Below are positions 9,173 through 18,026 of a DNA stretch of 64,000 nucleotides, in pieces (position 1 is the first letter of the stretch; each line of letters starts with the position of its first letter). Both the position numbers and the translations under genes were made by a program. The notes under the pieces were generated by a model. The model did not search any database. It saw only the letters and a program-made list of their open reading frames with translations, and was not told where the DNA came from. The DNA is from G963720475 sp963720475 (GTDB lineage Bacteria > Actinomycetota > Thermoleophilia > Solirubrobacterales > Thermoleophilaceae): positions 62,001 through 126,000 of the forward strand of contig OY970394.1 of assembly GCA_963720475.1 (NCBI GenBank), read 5' to 3'.

Positions 9173-10044
9173 CCGGCCGGAGCGCGCGCGGCGATCGTCC
9201 AGGTCGAGGCGGGCGCGGCGATGGCGCCGGCGTCGGTCTGGAAGTCGGTCAACGCTTCGCGTAGAGCCGCCTCGATCTGCGGGCGGACCTCGTCGGCCTG
9301 TTCGCCGGCGAGACGGATAGCCTCACCCGCGGGGCCCAGCGCTGTCATCAATTCGACGGCCTCGTCGAGCGATTCGCCGATCACGATGTCGGCTTCGTAG
9401 CGCGTCAGCTGGACCTCCTCGAAGCCCGCACCGAGCAGCTGCGCGCTGACCGTGTCGGCGTTCGCCATCGAGAACGGCCCCGGCCCGCATGTCGGCTCGT
9501 CGGAGTCAGGGTCCTCCTGGACCCACGGCTTCACGATCAGCTCGGCGCGGTGCATCCAGTCGTTGTCCTCCCTCCGGCGCCACACGGCGGCGACGAAGCG
9601 CGCACCCGGGGTCATCGCCTCGCGCACGTTGCGCAGCGCCACAACCGGGTTGGCGAAGAACATCACGCCCATCCGCGAGTAGACATAGTCGAACGGGCCG
9701 TCGAGCGGGGCGGTCTGCACGTCTGCGACATGGAATTCGATGCTCTCGACGCCGGCGTCCTCGGCCTCCTTGCGCGAGTGCTCGATAAAGCGCTCCGCAA
9801 TGTCCACGCCTGTGGCATGGCCCGCTGCGCCGACGATGCGGGCGAGCTCCTGCGTCGTGTCGCCGAAGCCGCAACCGATGTCGAGCACGCGCTGGCCCGG
9901 CTCCGGCGGATAGCGGCGCATCGCCGCGGTGCCGTGCGTCCCGAGCCCCTCGACGACGAGGTGGCGGTACTTCAGGAAACGGTCGAAGAGGACGCCGTTC
10001 CAGGCCTCGTAGGTCTCCTGATTGGCGTCAGCGACTTTAGCCAT
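9169..10044 (-). CDS. Class I SAM-dependent methyltransferase
   Basis: 291 residues with the SAM motif I loop VLDIGCGFGDTTQELA (residues ~56-71), acidic residue of motif II in ATGVDIAERF, and post-I motif YVYSRMGVMFFANP. The arrangement resembles UbiE/COQ5-like small-molecule methyltransferases. No partner gene identifies its substrate. A second protein with the same architecture lies at 30976-31800. Confidence 0.88.
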   Translation of the reverse strand: MAKVADANQETYEAWNGVLFDRFLKYRHLVVEGLGTHGTAAMRRYPPEPGQRVLDIGCGFGDTTQELARIVGAAGHATGVDIAERFIEHSRKEAEDAGVESIEFHVADVQTAPLDGPFDYVYSRMGVMFFANPVVALRNVREAMTPGARFVAAVWRRREDNDWMHRAELIVKPWVQEDPDSDEPTCGPGPFSMANADTVSAQLLGAGFEEVQLTRYEADIVIGESLDEAVELMTALGPAGEAIRLAGEQADEVRPQIEAALREALTDFQTDAGAIAAPASTWTIAARAPAG

Positions 10045-10076
10045 ACGCCGTAATCGTATGCGCGAAGCAGCCGGCG

Positions 10077-12719
10077 TTACAAGCGCAGGCCCGCACGGCG
10101 CAGCAGGCTGCGTATCTGTGCCGGGTTGCGCGCCCGCTTGCGCTCTGCGATCCCGACTTCGCGCACGTTGCCGGCACGGAGGCGATAAAGGCGCGTCGCC
10201 TTACGGCCCGTTCGCGCGTACCAAGCCTCGCGTCCGCGACTGGCCACCCTGCGGGCCCCGGTCCGGCGGGCCAGGGCGCGCGCCGAGTCACCCGGGCGCA
10301 CGCCTGACGCGCCGTAGCGCTTCGAGTCGGTCAGCGCGAACGCGGCGCGGCCTCGGACGAAGCCGACGCGGACCCGGCGCTTACCGGCGAGGCAGAAGCG
10401 GTCGATCGCCGCGCGCTCGCGCGCGAAGCTCGGGAACCCGAGGCGGACGCGCCCGCGCGCGCGGCCGAGCTTCACCCGCCCGAGGCTCGAGCCGCGGATC
10501 GCGCCCGTGGCCGCCGCGCACGGCGGTGGACAACGAGCCCCAGCGCGCGCGAGCGTGCCGCCGAGGCGAGCGTCGCGTGACGACGCGCCGACCGAGATCC
10601 GGTGGCAGCCGGGCGCGATCCTCCAGTCGTGCGCGCGCTCGTCCCAGTAGGAGAACGAGCGCGGATCGAGCCGGAAGCGGACGCGCTGGCGCCGGCCCGG
10701 CTTGAGCGTGACCTTTTCGAAGCCTCTCAGCGCCTGCGGCGGGTGCGTCACACCAGCGCCGCCGGGCACGCCGAGGTACAGCTGCGCGACCTCGGATCCC
10801 TTCCGCTTGCCGACGTTCTTCACGGTCGCCTCGACGACCGCGTGCCCGGCCCCCGGGCGGTCAGGGCGAATCTCGAGGTCGCCGTAGGCGAACTTGGTGT
10901 ACGAGAGGCCGAAGCCGAACGGGAACGCCGGCTCGATCCCGCGCGCGTCGAACCAGCGGTAGCCGACGAGCAGCCCCTCCTTGTAGTGGACGGTCTGGGC
11001 GACGCCCGGGTAGCGCTCCGGGTCGCCCGCCGTCGGTAGGTCGGCCTCGCGGCGCGGGAACGTTGCCGGCAGGCGCCCGCCGGGGTCGGCGTCGCCGAAC
11101 AGCACGCGCGCGATCGCTTCGCCGCCCTGCTGCCCGGGATACCAGCCCTCGACGATCGCCGGCACACCGTCGCGCCAGGGCGTCAAGACGGGACCGCCGG
11201 TCTGAAGCACGACGACCGTGCGCGGGTTCGCCGCGGCGACCTTCGCGACGAGGCCGTCCTGGTCGCCCTGAAAGTCGGGGCACTGGAGGCTGAGGCAGTA
11301 GCGATCGACGCCTTCGATCTGGTAGTCGCCGACGGCCACGACCGCGAGGTCGCTGTTGCGCGCGAGCGCGGCGGCGCGGTCGAGGTCGGTGCCGTCGTCG
11401 TAGCGCACCTGGACGCCCGAGCCGGCCGCCTGCGCGATCCCGGCCCGCAGCGTCACCGGCGCGAACGGGACGACGTTGCCCGAGCCGCCGCCGGTCTTGA
11501 AGCGGTCGCCGTCGCGGCCGATCACCGCGATCGTGCCCTTTCGCTCGAGCGGCAGCAGGCCGCCGGCGTTCTTCAGCAGCGTGACCGACGCCTCGGAGAT
11601 CTCGCGCGCGCTCCCCGCGTGCGCGGACTTGTTTATCTGGCGGTCGTCATCGGCGAACGCGGCGCGGTCGAAGAAGCCGTAGGCGAACAGCGTCCGCAGC
11701 GTGCGGCGGACGTGCTCGTCAACCTTCGCGCGCGAGACGATCCCGCCGCCGACGGCCGCGCTGATGAAGAGCGGCTGGTAGGCGATCGGGGGCCAGGGCT
11801 CGAAGTCGAGCCCGTTCTGGAGCGATGCAACGGTGTTGTGAGCGCCGCCGTAGTCGGCGAGGACGTAGCCCTTGAAGCCCCATTCGCCGCGCAGGATCCG
11901 CTCGAGCAGGGTCCCGTTCTCGCACGTGTACTCGCCGCCGAGGCGGTTGTACGAGCACATCACCGAGCCGACGTTTGCCTCCTTCACCGCCGCCTCGAAC
12001 TGGGGCAGGTACACCTCCCGCATCGCGCGCTCGCCGACGCGCACATCGACGAACAGCCGGTTGCCCTCGAGTCCCACGCCGAGCGGCACGCCCGGGCGGC
12101 CGATCACGTTCGCGAGTGGACCGGCGTAGCCCTCCTGGTTGTTGAGCGCAAAGTGCTTGACGTTCGCGATCACGCCCTCGGACTGCATCCCCTCGATCGC
12201 GGCGACGGTCATCCGCGTGACGAGGTGGGGGTCCTCGCCGTAGCTCTCGAACGTGCGGCCGCCCAGCGGGGTCCGCATGACGTTCACGGTCGGCGCGAAG
12301 ACGACGTCGTTCCCCTTCGAGCGCGCCTCGTTCCCGATCACGCCGCCGGCGAGGCGGGCGAACCTCGGGTCGAATGTCGCGGCGACCGCCATCGGCGCCG
12401 GCATCGCCGTCGTCTTCCCCTGGCGCGGGCCGAGGGGGCCGTCCGAGTAGAAGACGGGCGGCAGTCCGACGCGTGGCACGCCGTTCTCGACGCCGGTGTG
12501 CGTGTGCTCGCCGCCGAGGACGCCGACGACCTCGTCGCCGCCGAGCATGCCGATCTTCTCCTCCAGCGTGAGCGCCCCGGTGAGCAGTTCGGCGCGGCGG
12601 TCGGGCGACAGCGAAGTGTCGCACCATGGGTGCGAACCACAGCGTCCGGCGGCCTCCGCGGCCGGCGCCGCGGCGGCGAGCGCCACCAGCCCGGCCAGGA
12701 TCGCAAAGCCCCTGCGCAC
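10077..12719 (-). CDS. Secreted GH3 beta-glucosidase (BglX-like) with C-terminal extension
   Basis: 880 residues with a signal peptide (FAILAGLVALAAAAPAAEA). The GH3 N-terminal barrel contains GPLGPRQGKTTAMPAP, KHFALNNQEG and the nucleophile region YVLADYGG. The GH3 C-terminal sandwich (LLKNAGGLLPLERKGTIAVIG) and a fibronectin type III-like domain (VKNVGKRKGSEVAQLYLG) follow. About 150 extra residues at the C-terminus, rich in Arg and Gly, carry a conserved-looking repeat and are not part of the usual enzyme. It probably hydrolyses plant-derived beta-glucosides outside the cell. It stands alone, with TetR downstream coordinates in another operon. Confidence 0.93.
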   Translation of the reverse strand: MRRGFAILAGLVALAAAAPAAEAAGRCGSHPWCDTSLSPDRRAELLTGALTLEEKIGMLGGDEVVGVLGGEHTHTGVENGVPRVGLPPVFYSDGPLGPRQGKTTAMPAPMAVAATFDPRFARLAGGVIGNEARSKGNDVVFAPTVNVMRTPLGGRTFESYGEDPHLVTRMTVAAIEGMQSEGVIANVKHFALNNQEGYAGPLANVIGRPGVPLGVGLEGNRLFVDVRVGERAMREVYLPQFEAAVKEANVGSVMCSYNRLGGEYTCENGTLLERILRGEWGFKGYVLADYGGAHNTVASLQNGLDFEPWPPIAYQPLFISAAVGGGIVSRAKVDEHVRRTLRTLFAYGFFDRAAFADDDRQINKSAHAGSAREISEASVTLLKNAGGLLPLERKGTIAVIGRDGDRFKTGGGSGNVVPFAPVTLRAGIAQAAGSGVQVRYDDGTDLDRAAALARNSDLAVVAVGDYQIEGVDRYCLSLQCPDFQGDQDGLVAKVAAANPRTVVVLQTGGPVLTPWRDGVPAIVEGWYPGQQGGEAIARVLFGDADPGGRLPATFPRREADLPTAGDPERYPGVAQTVHYKEGLLVGYRWFDARGIEPAFPFGFGLSYTKFAYGDLEIRPDRPGAGHAVVEATVKNVGKRKGSEVAQLYLGVPGGAGVTHPPQALRGFEKVTLKPGRRQRVRFRLDPRSFSYWDERAHDWRIAPGCHRISVGASSRDARLGGTLARAGARCPPPCAAATGAIRGSSLGRVKLGRARGRVRLGFPSFARERAAIDRFCLAGKRRVRVGFVRGRAAFALTDSKRYGASGVRPGDSARALARRTGARRVASRGREAWYARTGRKATRLYRLRAGNVREVGIAERKRARNPAQIRSLLRRAGLRL

Positions 12720-12773
12720 GCGACCAGCCTAGAGGCGCCGGCGCGGGCGATGCGGCACCGCGCCGGAGCGGCG

Positions 12774-13400
12774 CTAGGCGCCGCGGCCGATCACTTCGTC
12801 GATGAACGGCCCGGCGATGCGCCCGATGCCCTCGGCGCTCTTGGCCGGCGATCCCGACGGCAGCGCGGCGTGGCTGATCGCCAGCCGCACGATCGTGTCG
12901 GCTGCGAGCGCGGCGTCGCGCTCGCCTACCGCGGGCCACGTGCCCTCGATCAGCTCGGCGAGCCCGGCGGTCACACGCCCGAGCAACGGCTCGCCACGGG
13001 TCGTAACGAGAGCGAGCAGCTCGTCGCCCTCCTCGGAAGCCGAGATCGCCCGCACGAGCGGGTTCGTCTCCGCAGCCGCGAGGAAGACCTCGAGTGCGGC
13101 CGTGAGCGCGACGCGCGGGTCGTCCGCGCGATCGCGGACCGGCTCCCTGATCGCGGCGAGGAAGCGGTCGGACTCGCGCAGTACGTAGGCCTGCGCGAGC
13201 TCGTGGCGCGAGCCGAAGGTGTTGTAGAGCGTCTGGCGCGACACGCCCGCGCGGTCGGCGACTGCCGTCATCGGCACGTCGGCCCACGCGCGCTCGGCGA
13301 GCAGCTCGCCGACGGCGTCGAGGACCGTTTCCCGCAGGAGCGTGCGCGAGGTCTCAGCGAACGCCGGACGGCCCGCGGCCGCGGCCGTAGCCGCGCTCAC
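12774..13400 (-). CDS. TetR-family regulator of the alkane hydroxylase operon
   Basis: 208 residues from GTG 13400. The helix-turn-helix sits in VPMTAVADRAGVSRQTLYNTFGSRHEL (residues ~43-69); the rest is a helical ligand domain. Its start overlaps the rubredoxin stop (GTGA), so alkB, rubredoxin and this regulator form one operon. In other actinobacteria a TetR protein in this place represses alkB and responds to fatty acids or acyl-CoA; autoregulation here is inference from position. Confidence 0.93.
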   Translation of the reverse strand: MSAATAAAAGRPAFAETSRTLLRETVLDAVGELLAERAWADVPMTAVADRAGVSRQTLYNTFGSRHELAQAYVLRESDRFLAAIREPVRDRADDPRVALTAALEVFLAAAETNPLVRAISASEEGDELLALVTTRGEPLLGRVTAGLAELIEGTWPAVGERDAALAADTIVRLAISHAALPSGSPAKSAEGIGRIAGPFIDEVIGRGA

Positions 13401-13570
13401 CCGTCCTCCGCACGCGGTTCGAAGTCGACCTTGTCGCGCACGGCGCAGTCCGGGCAGGTCCAGTCGTCGGGGACCTCGGAGAACGGCGTTCCCGCCGGGA
13501 AGCCCTCACGCGGCTCGCCCGCTTCCTCGTCGTAGACGTACTGGCACTCCGGGCATTGGAACTTCGCCAT
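13397..13570 (-). CDS. rubA: Rubredoxin
   Basis: 57 residues from ATG 13570. It contains the two iron-binding motifs CPECQYVYDEEAG (CxxC near residues 6-9) and CPDC (residues 39-42) with the usual aromatic positions (FPAGTPF, DDWTCP). It carries electrons from rubredoxin reductase to AlkB. The gene begins 12 bases after the alkB stop and overlaps the TetR start. The AlkG2-like CPDC second knuckle suggests a functional electron-transfer type. No rubredoxin reductase is seen in the window. Confidence 0.96.
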   Translation of the reverse strand: MAKFQCPECQYVYDEEAGEPREGFPAGTPFSEVPDDWTCPDCAVRDKVDFEPRAEDG

Positions 13571-13582
13571 CGGCTCTCCCTC

Positions 13583-14764
13583 CTATGCGGTCGCGCCGGC
13601 GCCGTAGCGGGCGAGGATCTTCTCCCGCTTGCGCGGCAGGATGTTGGCCCGCGTGACGTCGCCGTCGTAGTGGGCGAGGACCTTCGGATCCATCACCCGC
13701 CGCCACAGCGGCGTCGCGTAGGCGAGCAGGATCATCGTCGCGTAGCCGGAGGGAAGCTCCGGCAGGTTCTCGTAATGACGCAGCGCCTGGTAGCGGCGCG
13801 TCGGGTGCGCGTGGTGGTCCGAGTGGCGCTGCAGGTGGTAGAGGAACACGTTCGAGGCGACGTTGTCCGAGTTCCAGCTGTGCTCTGGTCGGCAGCGCTC
13901 GTAGCGGCCGTCCTCCTTCTTCTGGCGCAGCAGGCCGTAGTGCTCGAGGTAGTTGACGACCTCGAGCAGCGAGAAGCCGACGAACGCCTGCAGCGCGAGC
14001 CACGGAGCGACCTCGATCCCGAAGATCGCGATCAGCGCGCCGAACAGCACGATCGACATCGCCCACGCGTTGAGGATGTCGTTCTGCGGGCTGAAGAACG
14101 ACTTGCCGAGGCGGTCGAGGCGCTTGCGCTCGATCTCGATCGACGAGGTCAGGCTCCCCCATACGGTGCGCGGGAAGAACTCGTAGAAGCTCTCGCCGAG
14201 CCGCGAGCTCGCCGGATCCTCGGGTGTCGCGACGCGGACGTGGTGACCGCGGTTGTGCTCGATGAAGAAGTGGCCGTAAGCGGTCTGGGCGAGAGCGATC
14301 TTCGACAGCCACTTCTCGAGCTTGTCGCGCTTGTGGCCGAGCTCATGCGCGGTGTTGATCGCGATCCCACCGACCATCGCGACGGTGATCGCAAGCCCGA
14401 GGCTCTCGAGCACCGAGAGTCCGCCATAGGCCCACTGCCAGCAGGCGAACACGAGCGCCGCGTATTGGATTGGAATGAAGACGTAGGTGCACCAGCGGTA
14501 GTAGCGGTCGTCCTCGAGCCACTTGAGCACGCTGTCGGGCGGGTTCGCGGAGTCCTTGCCGATCAGCATGTCGAGGACCGGCAGCAGGATGTAGACGATC
14601 ACCGGCCCGAGCCACCACAGGGCGCCGACCCCGGTCAGCTCGACGACGCCCCAGGCGATGAACGGCGTCAGCGGGACGATCAGCCCGAGCAGCCAGAGGT
14701 GGCGCTTGGGGTCGGTCCAATCGAGTTCCAGGGTCGACTCGGGCGTTGCGGCGGTCGCTTCCAT
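13583..14764 (-). CDS. alkB: Alkane 1-monooxygenase (AlkB)
   Basis: 393 residues from ATG 14764, which follows GGAGGAATC. Six membrane helices surround the di-iron histidine boxes: HELGHKRD, EHNRGHHVRVATPEDPAS and LQRHSDHHAHP, plus the NYLEHYGL motif characteristic of AlkB. The enzyme hydroxylates the terminal carbon of medium-chain alkanes at the inner membrane, using rubredoxin (next gene). The reading frame stays open upstream to 15325, but that extension overlaps the divergent secreted-protein gene and has no AlkB similarity, so it was not used. Confidence 0.97.
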   Translation of the reverse strand: MEATAATPESTLELDWTDPKRHLWLLGLIVPLTPFIAWGVVELTGVGALWWLGPVIVYILLPVLDMLIGKDSANPPDSVLKWLEDDRYYRWCTYVFIPIQYAALVFACWQWAYGGLSVLESLGLAITVAMVGGIAINTAHELGHKRDKLEKWLSKIALAQTAYGHFFIEHNRGHHVRVATPEDPASSRLGESFYEFFPRTVWGSLTSSIEIERKRLDRLGKSFFSPQNDILNAWAMSIVLFGALIAIFGIEVAPWLALQAFVGFSLLEVVNYLEHYGLLRQKKEDGRYERCRPEHSWNSDNVASNVFLYHLQRHSDHHAHPTRRYQALRHYENLPELPSGYATMILLAYATPLWRRVMDPKVLAHYDGDVTRANILPRKREKILARYGAGATA

Positions 14765-14788
14765 CTGGGCTTGATTCCTCCGATTGTC

Positions 14789-14825
14789 GTTTACATCGTG
14801 GCTAATATCGTCTAGCTGGTTTACA
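14789..14825 (-). promoter_or_regulatory. Direct repeat GTTTACA upstream of alkB, candidate operator
   Basis: Two identical heptamers GTTTACA start at 14789 and 14819, exactly 30 bases (about three helical turns) apart, in an otherwise AT-richer stretch between alkB and the divergent gene. Position fits a binding site for the operon's TetR protein or promoter elements. No perfect palindrome is seen, so the assignment is weak. Confidence 0.3.
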
Positions 14826-14944
14826 ACCATAGCGGATTTGTCAAGGTCCGCCGATGCTTCCTGGTTCGCCTCGCGTAAGTAGTCGCGCCACGCGCGCTTG
14901 AGCGTGTAGTGAAAACGCTCAACGACCACATCAGGAGAGACCCC

Positions 14945-15499
14945 ATGACCCACAAACTCACCTCGCATCTGCGCCATCACCTGCTGGCGTACCTGGCCCT
15001 CTTCATCGCCCTCGGCGGCACCTCCTACGCAGCCGCGCGCCTGCCGGCTAACAGTGTCGGCGCGAGCCACCTGCAGGACGGCGCCGCCATGAACGACGTT
15101 TTCAAGCAGCCCGGCAACATCCCGGAGCTCGGCAGCGGCAAGACGCTGCGCGGGAACTTCTCGGCAGCCGGCCCCAGCACCGGCGGCAAGGATTACGCGA
15201 GCGACTCGATCTCGTTCGTCTTCACGCTCAAGTCGGCGCCCACGTCGCACTACATCAAGCAAGGGCAAAGCCCGCCGACCGAGTGCCCCGGCAGCGCCAG
15301 CTTCCCGAAGGCGAAGAGCGGCCATCTCTGCGTCTACGAGGGGTCGAGCCTGCAGACGCCGGCCCAGTCAAAGGGCGTCGGCGACCCGGTCACTGACACC
15401 TTCGCCAAGGCGAACCGCTTCGGCGCGACCGTGAACGTGACCGCTGACGACACCAACCTCATCTCGATCAGCGGGACCTGGGCGGTCACCTCGCCCTAG
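14945..15499 (+). CDS. Secreted protein with Thermoleophilia-type N-terminal motif
   Basis: 184 residues from ATG 14945 behind AGGAGAGA. The N-terminus (SHLRHHLLAYLALFIALGGTSYAA) is a signal segment that I associate with many exported proteins of Thermoleophilia. The following NSVGASHLQDGA block is also common in that group. The remaining ~120 residues contain one cysteine pair (C near ECPGS and LCVYEG) and look like a small beta-rich extracellular domain. No enzyme motif is seen. A start at 14909 is possible in the same frame but lacks a ribosome-binding site. Confidence 0.85.
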   Translation: MTHKLTSHLRHHLLAYLALFIALGGTSYAAARLPANSVGASHLQDGAAMNDVFKQPGNIPELGSGKTLRGNFSAAGPSTGGKDYASDSISFVFTLKSAPTSHYIKQGQSPPTECPGSASFPKAKSGHLCVYEGSSLQTPAQSKGVGDPVTDTFAKANRFGATVNVTADDTNLISISGTWAVTSP

Positions 15500-15522
15500 C
15501 GAGTACCCGTGATGGCGTTACG

Positions 15523-15549
15523 GAGGGCCCGGCTCGGCGCCGGGCCCTC
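15523..15549 (+). terminator. Intrinsic terminator
   Basis: A perfect 10-bp stem, GAGGGCCCGG pairing with CCGGGCCCTC around a 7-base loop, follows the secreted-protein gene by 23 bases and is followed by a short T/C tract. It would separate that gene from the antiporter gene starting at 15595. Confidence 0.75.
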
Positions 15550-15594
15550 TTCGTGTCCTGAGCCGGTTGTCGGCGGCGCGGATAGCGTTCGCAC

Positions 15595-16803
15595 ATGGTC
15601 ACGGTCGACGCCCAGTCGTTCCTCGTCGTCGTGGCGGTGGCGGCGCTCGCGGCGACCGCGGCCGGGCTGGTCTCGCGCCGGCTGTTCGTCCCGGTCGTGG
15701 TGCTCGAGATCGTGCTCGGGATCATCGTCGGCCCCGACGTCGCGAATCTCGCCCAGCCGGACGAGTTCATCCGGTTCTTCTCGAACCTCGGCCTCGGAAT
15801 GCTGTTCTTTTTCGCCGGGTACGAGATCGATTTCGAGCGGATCCGCGGCGAGCCCCTGAAGCTGGCTGCGATCGGGTGGGGCATCTCGCTCGCGCTCGCC
15901 TACAGCTTCGGCAGCCTGCTCGCGCTCGCGGGCGTCGTGCTGTCGCTGCTCTACACGGGCTCGGCCATGGCGACGACCGCGATCGGGACGCTGATCCCGA
16001 TCCTGGGCGACGCCGGCGAGCTTCGGACGCGTTTCGGTACCTACCTCCTCGGCGCCGGCGCGATGGGGGAGTTCGGCCCGATCGTCCTGATCACCGTGCT
16101 CTTCTCGTCCCAGAGTCCGGTGTCCAGCATCGCGGTGCTGGTCGCGTTCATCGTCGCCGCGGTGATCATCGGCGTGCTCGCCGTCCGCTACCTGCCGCGC
16201 GGCTGGCATTTCCTCGAGCGGACGCTCGAGAGCTCGAGCCAGCTGGCGATCCGCATCGCGGTCGTGCTCGTGTTCGCCCTCGCCGCGCTCGCGACCGAGC
16301 TCGGGCTGGATCTGCTGCTCGGAGGTTTCGTCGCCGGCGTCATCCTGCGGCTCGCGCTGAAGGGACGCGAAGTCACGATCCTCGAGTCGAAGCTCACCGC
16401 TGTCGGCTTCGGCTTCTTGATCCCGTTCTTCTTCGTCGTCAGCGGCATGGCGCTCGACATCTCAGCGCTCGCAGACGATCCGATCCGAGCGCTCGAGCTG
16501 CCGCTCTTCGTCGTCCTCTTCCTGATCGTTCGCGGCGTGCCGGCGCTGCTGCTCTACCGCAACGCGCTCGCCGAACGCCGGGACCGCCTCGCGCTTGGGT
16601 TCTTCTCGGCCACCCAGCTGCCGCTGGTCGTGGCGATCACGACGATCGCCGTCGGAGAAGGGCACATGCGGGCCTCGACCGCGGCGAGCCTCGTGGCCGC
16701 CGGGATCATCTCGACCGCGCTCTTCCCGATCATCGGCCTCCGCCTGCGCGCGCGTGGCGGAGGCGACGGCGACGCCGTTGAGCCAGCGCCGGCCAGCGGC
16801 TAG
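15595..16803 (+). CDS. Cation:proton antiporter (CPA2 / KefB-like membrane domain)
   Basis: 402 residues, almost wholly membrane helices (about 12). Motifs typical of Na+/H+ exchanger domains include LGLGMLFFFAGYEIDFERI and ELGLDLLLGGFVAGVILR, and the charged residues sit mid-helix as in the family. There is no TrkA-N or other cytoplasmic domain, so it is a bare transport unit. It exchanges K+ or Na+ for protons at the inner membrane; which cation cannot be told. Confidence 0.92.
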   Translation: MVTVDAQSFLVVVAVAALAATAAGLVSRRLFVPVVVLEIVLGIIVGPDVANLAQPDEFIRFFSNLGLGMLFFFAGYEIDFERIRGEPLKLAAIGWGISLALAYSFGSLLALAGVVLSLLYTGSAMATTAIGTLIPILGDAGELRTRFGTYLLGAGAMGEFGPIVLITVLFSSQSPVSSIAVLVAFIVAAVIIGVLAVRYLPRGWHFLERTLESSSQLAIRIAVVLVFALAALATELGLDLLLGGFVAGVILRLALKGREVTILESKLTAVGFGFLIPFFFVVSGMALDISALADDPIRALELPLFVVLFLIVRGVPALLLYRNALAERRDRLALGFFSATQLPLVVAITTIAVGEGHMRASTAASLVAAGIISTALFPIIGLRLRARGGGDGDAVEPAPASG

Positions 16804-16807
16804 CCCG

Positions 16808-17578
16808 CTAAGTGCCCGTCCAGACCGGCTCGCGCTTCTCGGCGAAAGCGGTGGCGCCCTCGATCGCGTCCTTCGAGGTGAAGACCTTCTGGCCGTACTC
16901 CATCTGCTGCTGCCAGAACTCGTCCTCGGTCCATCCGGCCTGGAGGTCGAGGATCTCCTTGCTGACCGATAGCGCGAGCGGGCCGTTCTTCGAGATCTCG
17001 GCGGCGAGCCCGAGGGCGGTGTCGAGCGCCTGACCCGGCTCGGCGAGCCTGTTGACCAGCCCGAGATCCGCCGCGCGCTGGGCGGTGATCGGGTCGCCCG
17101 TGAGGACGAGTTCCTTCGCGATCCCGAGCGGCAGCCGCTCCGGCAGCCGGCGAAGTGCTCCGGCCGCCGCGACCAGGCCGCGCTTGACCTCGGGCACGCC
17201 GAACTTGGCGTCGTCGGCGGAGACGATCAGGTCGCAGGCGAGCGCGACTTCACAGCCACCCGCGAGCGCGAACCCCTCGACCGCCGCGATCACCGGCTTT
17301 GACAGGTCGCGCTGCACGATCCCGGCGAAGCCGCCGTTCTCGACGATCGAGACCTCGCCCGCCACGAGCGCCTTGAGGTCCTGGCCGGCGCAGAACCCCT
17401 TCCCCGCGCCGGTGAGGATCCCGATCGAAAGCTCGTCCTCCGCCTCGAGCCGGTCGAGCGCCGCGGCGATGCCCTCGGCGACCGCGCGGTTCACGGCGTT
17501 GCGCTGATCCGGGCGGTTGATGGTGATGAGCAGCACGCGTCCGCGCTGCTCGACGAGCACGACACCGTCGTCGTTCAT
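16808..17578 (-). CDS. Enoyl-CoA hydratase / isomerase (crotonase family)
   Basis: 256 residues. Both oxyanion-hole segments are present: GAGKGFCAGQDLKAL and EGFALAGGCEVALACD. The catalytic-type glutamate lies in FGVPEVKRGL, but the second glutamate position of classical hydratases reads as GALRRLPERLP, so precise activity (hydratase or isomerase) is open. The C-terminal trimerisation helix region ends EKREPVW, as in many crotonases. It likely takes part in fatty-acid or acyl-CoA breakdown. Confidence 0.92.
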   Translation of the reverse strand: MNDDGVVLVEQRGRVLLITINRPDQRNAVNRAVAEGIAAALDRLEAEDELSIGILTGAGKGFCAGQDLKALVAGEVSIVENGGFAGIVQRDLSKPVIAAVEGFALAGGCEVALACDLIVSADDAKFGVPEVKRGLVAAAGALRRLPERLPLGIAKELVLTGDPITAQRAADLGLVNRLAEPGQALDTALGLAAEISKNGPLALSVSKEILDLQAGWTEDEFWQQQMEYGQKVFTSKDAIEGATAFAEKREPVWTGT

Positions 17579-17620
17579 GCGAGCTCCTCGGTCGGGGTGC
17601 GCGCAGGCTAGCCGAGGGCG

Positions 17621-17986
17621 CTAGGCGCAGTCCGGGCACACGCCGACCAGCTCGGCGCGGTGCTCGACCTCGCTGAAGCCGTGCTTGCGCGCGACGCGGC
17701 TGGACCAGGTGTCGAGCTCGCAGTCGCGGATCTCCTCCACGTGGCCGCAGGCGCGGCAGACGAGGTGGTGATGGTGGCCGCCCTCGCAGATGAGGAACGC
17801 GAGCTCGCCGTTGTCGCGGCGCATCGTGTCGGCCGCACCCTCGTCGGCCAGGCGCTGGAGGTTGCGGTACACCGTCGCGAGGCCGACGCCGTCGAGGCGG
17901 TCGTGGAGCTCCTGCGCGGTGACCGCGGTCTCGGCGCCGCGCAGCTCTCGCTCGATCGCGCGGCGCTGGGTGGTGTCGCGGGGCAT
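17621..17986 (-). CDS. zur: Fur-family zinc regulator (Zur)
   Basis: 121 residues. The winged helix lies in GLATVYRNLQRLADEGAAD. The metal motifs are HHHHLVCRACGHVEEI and the C-terminal CPDC, giving the two CxxC pairs of a structural zinc site. It is divergent from a znuB/znuC-type operon, with a strong 23-bp palindrome between them, so Zur is more likely than Fur or PerR. It would repress the transporter when zinc is ample. Confidence 0.93.
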   Translation of the reverse strand: MPRDTTQRRAIERELRGAETAVTAQELHDRLDGVGLATVYRNLQRLADEGAADTMRRDNGELAFLICEGGHHHHLVCRACGHVEEIRDCELDTWSSRVARKHGFSEVEHRAELVGVCPDCA

Positions 17987-17988
17987 AG

Positions 17989-18011
17989 ATGCAAACGATA
18001 ATCCTTTTCAT
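17989..18011. promoter_or_regulatory. Zur box (23-bp palindrome) between zur and the zinc transporter operon
   Basis: Half-sites ATGcAAAcGAT and ATCcTTTtCAT flank one central base at 18000. Nine of eleven position pairs are complementary. The site touches the zur start on the left and ends 15 bases before the znuB ATG, so it can control both directions. Its form fits actinobacterial Zur operators (AT-rich TGnAAAnGAT type). Confidence 0.85.
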
Positions 18012-18026
18012 CTAGAGTTTCCAGCC

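Noticed and set aside
13583..15325. 580-codon alkB reading frame
   Set aside because: The extra 187 codons overlap the divergent secreted-protein gene and its promoter, and have no AlkB similarity; ATG 14764 has a good ribosome-binding site.
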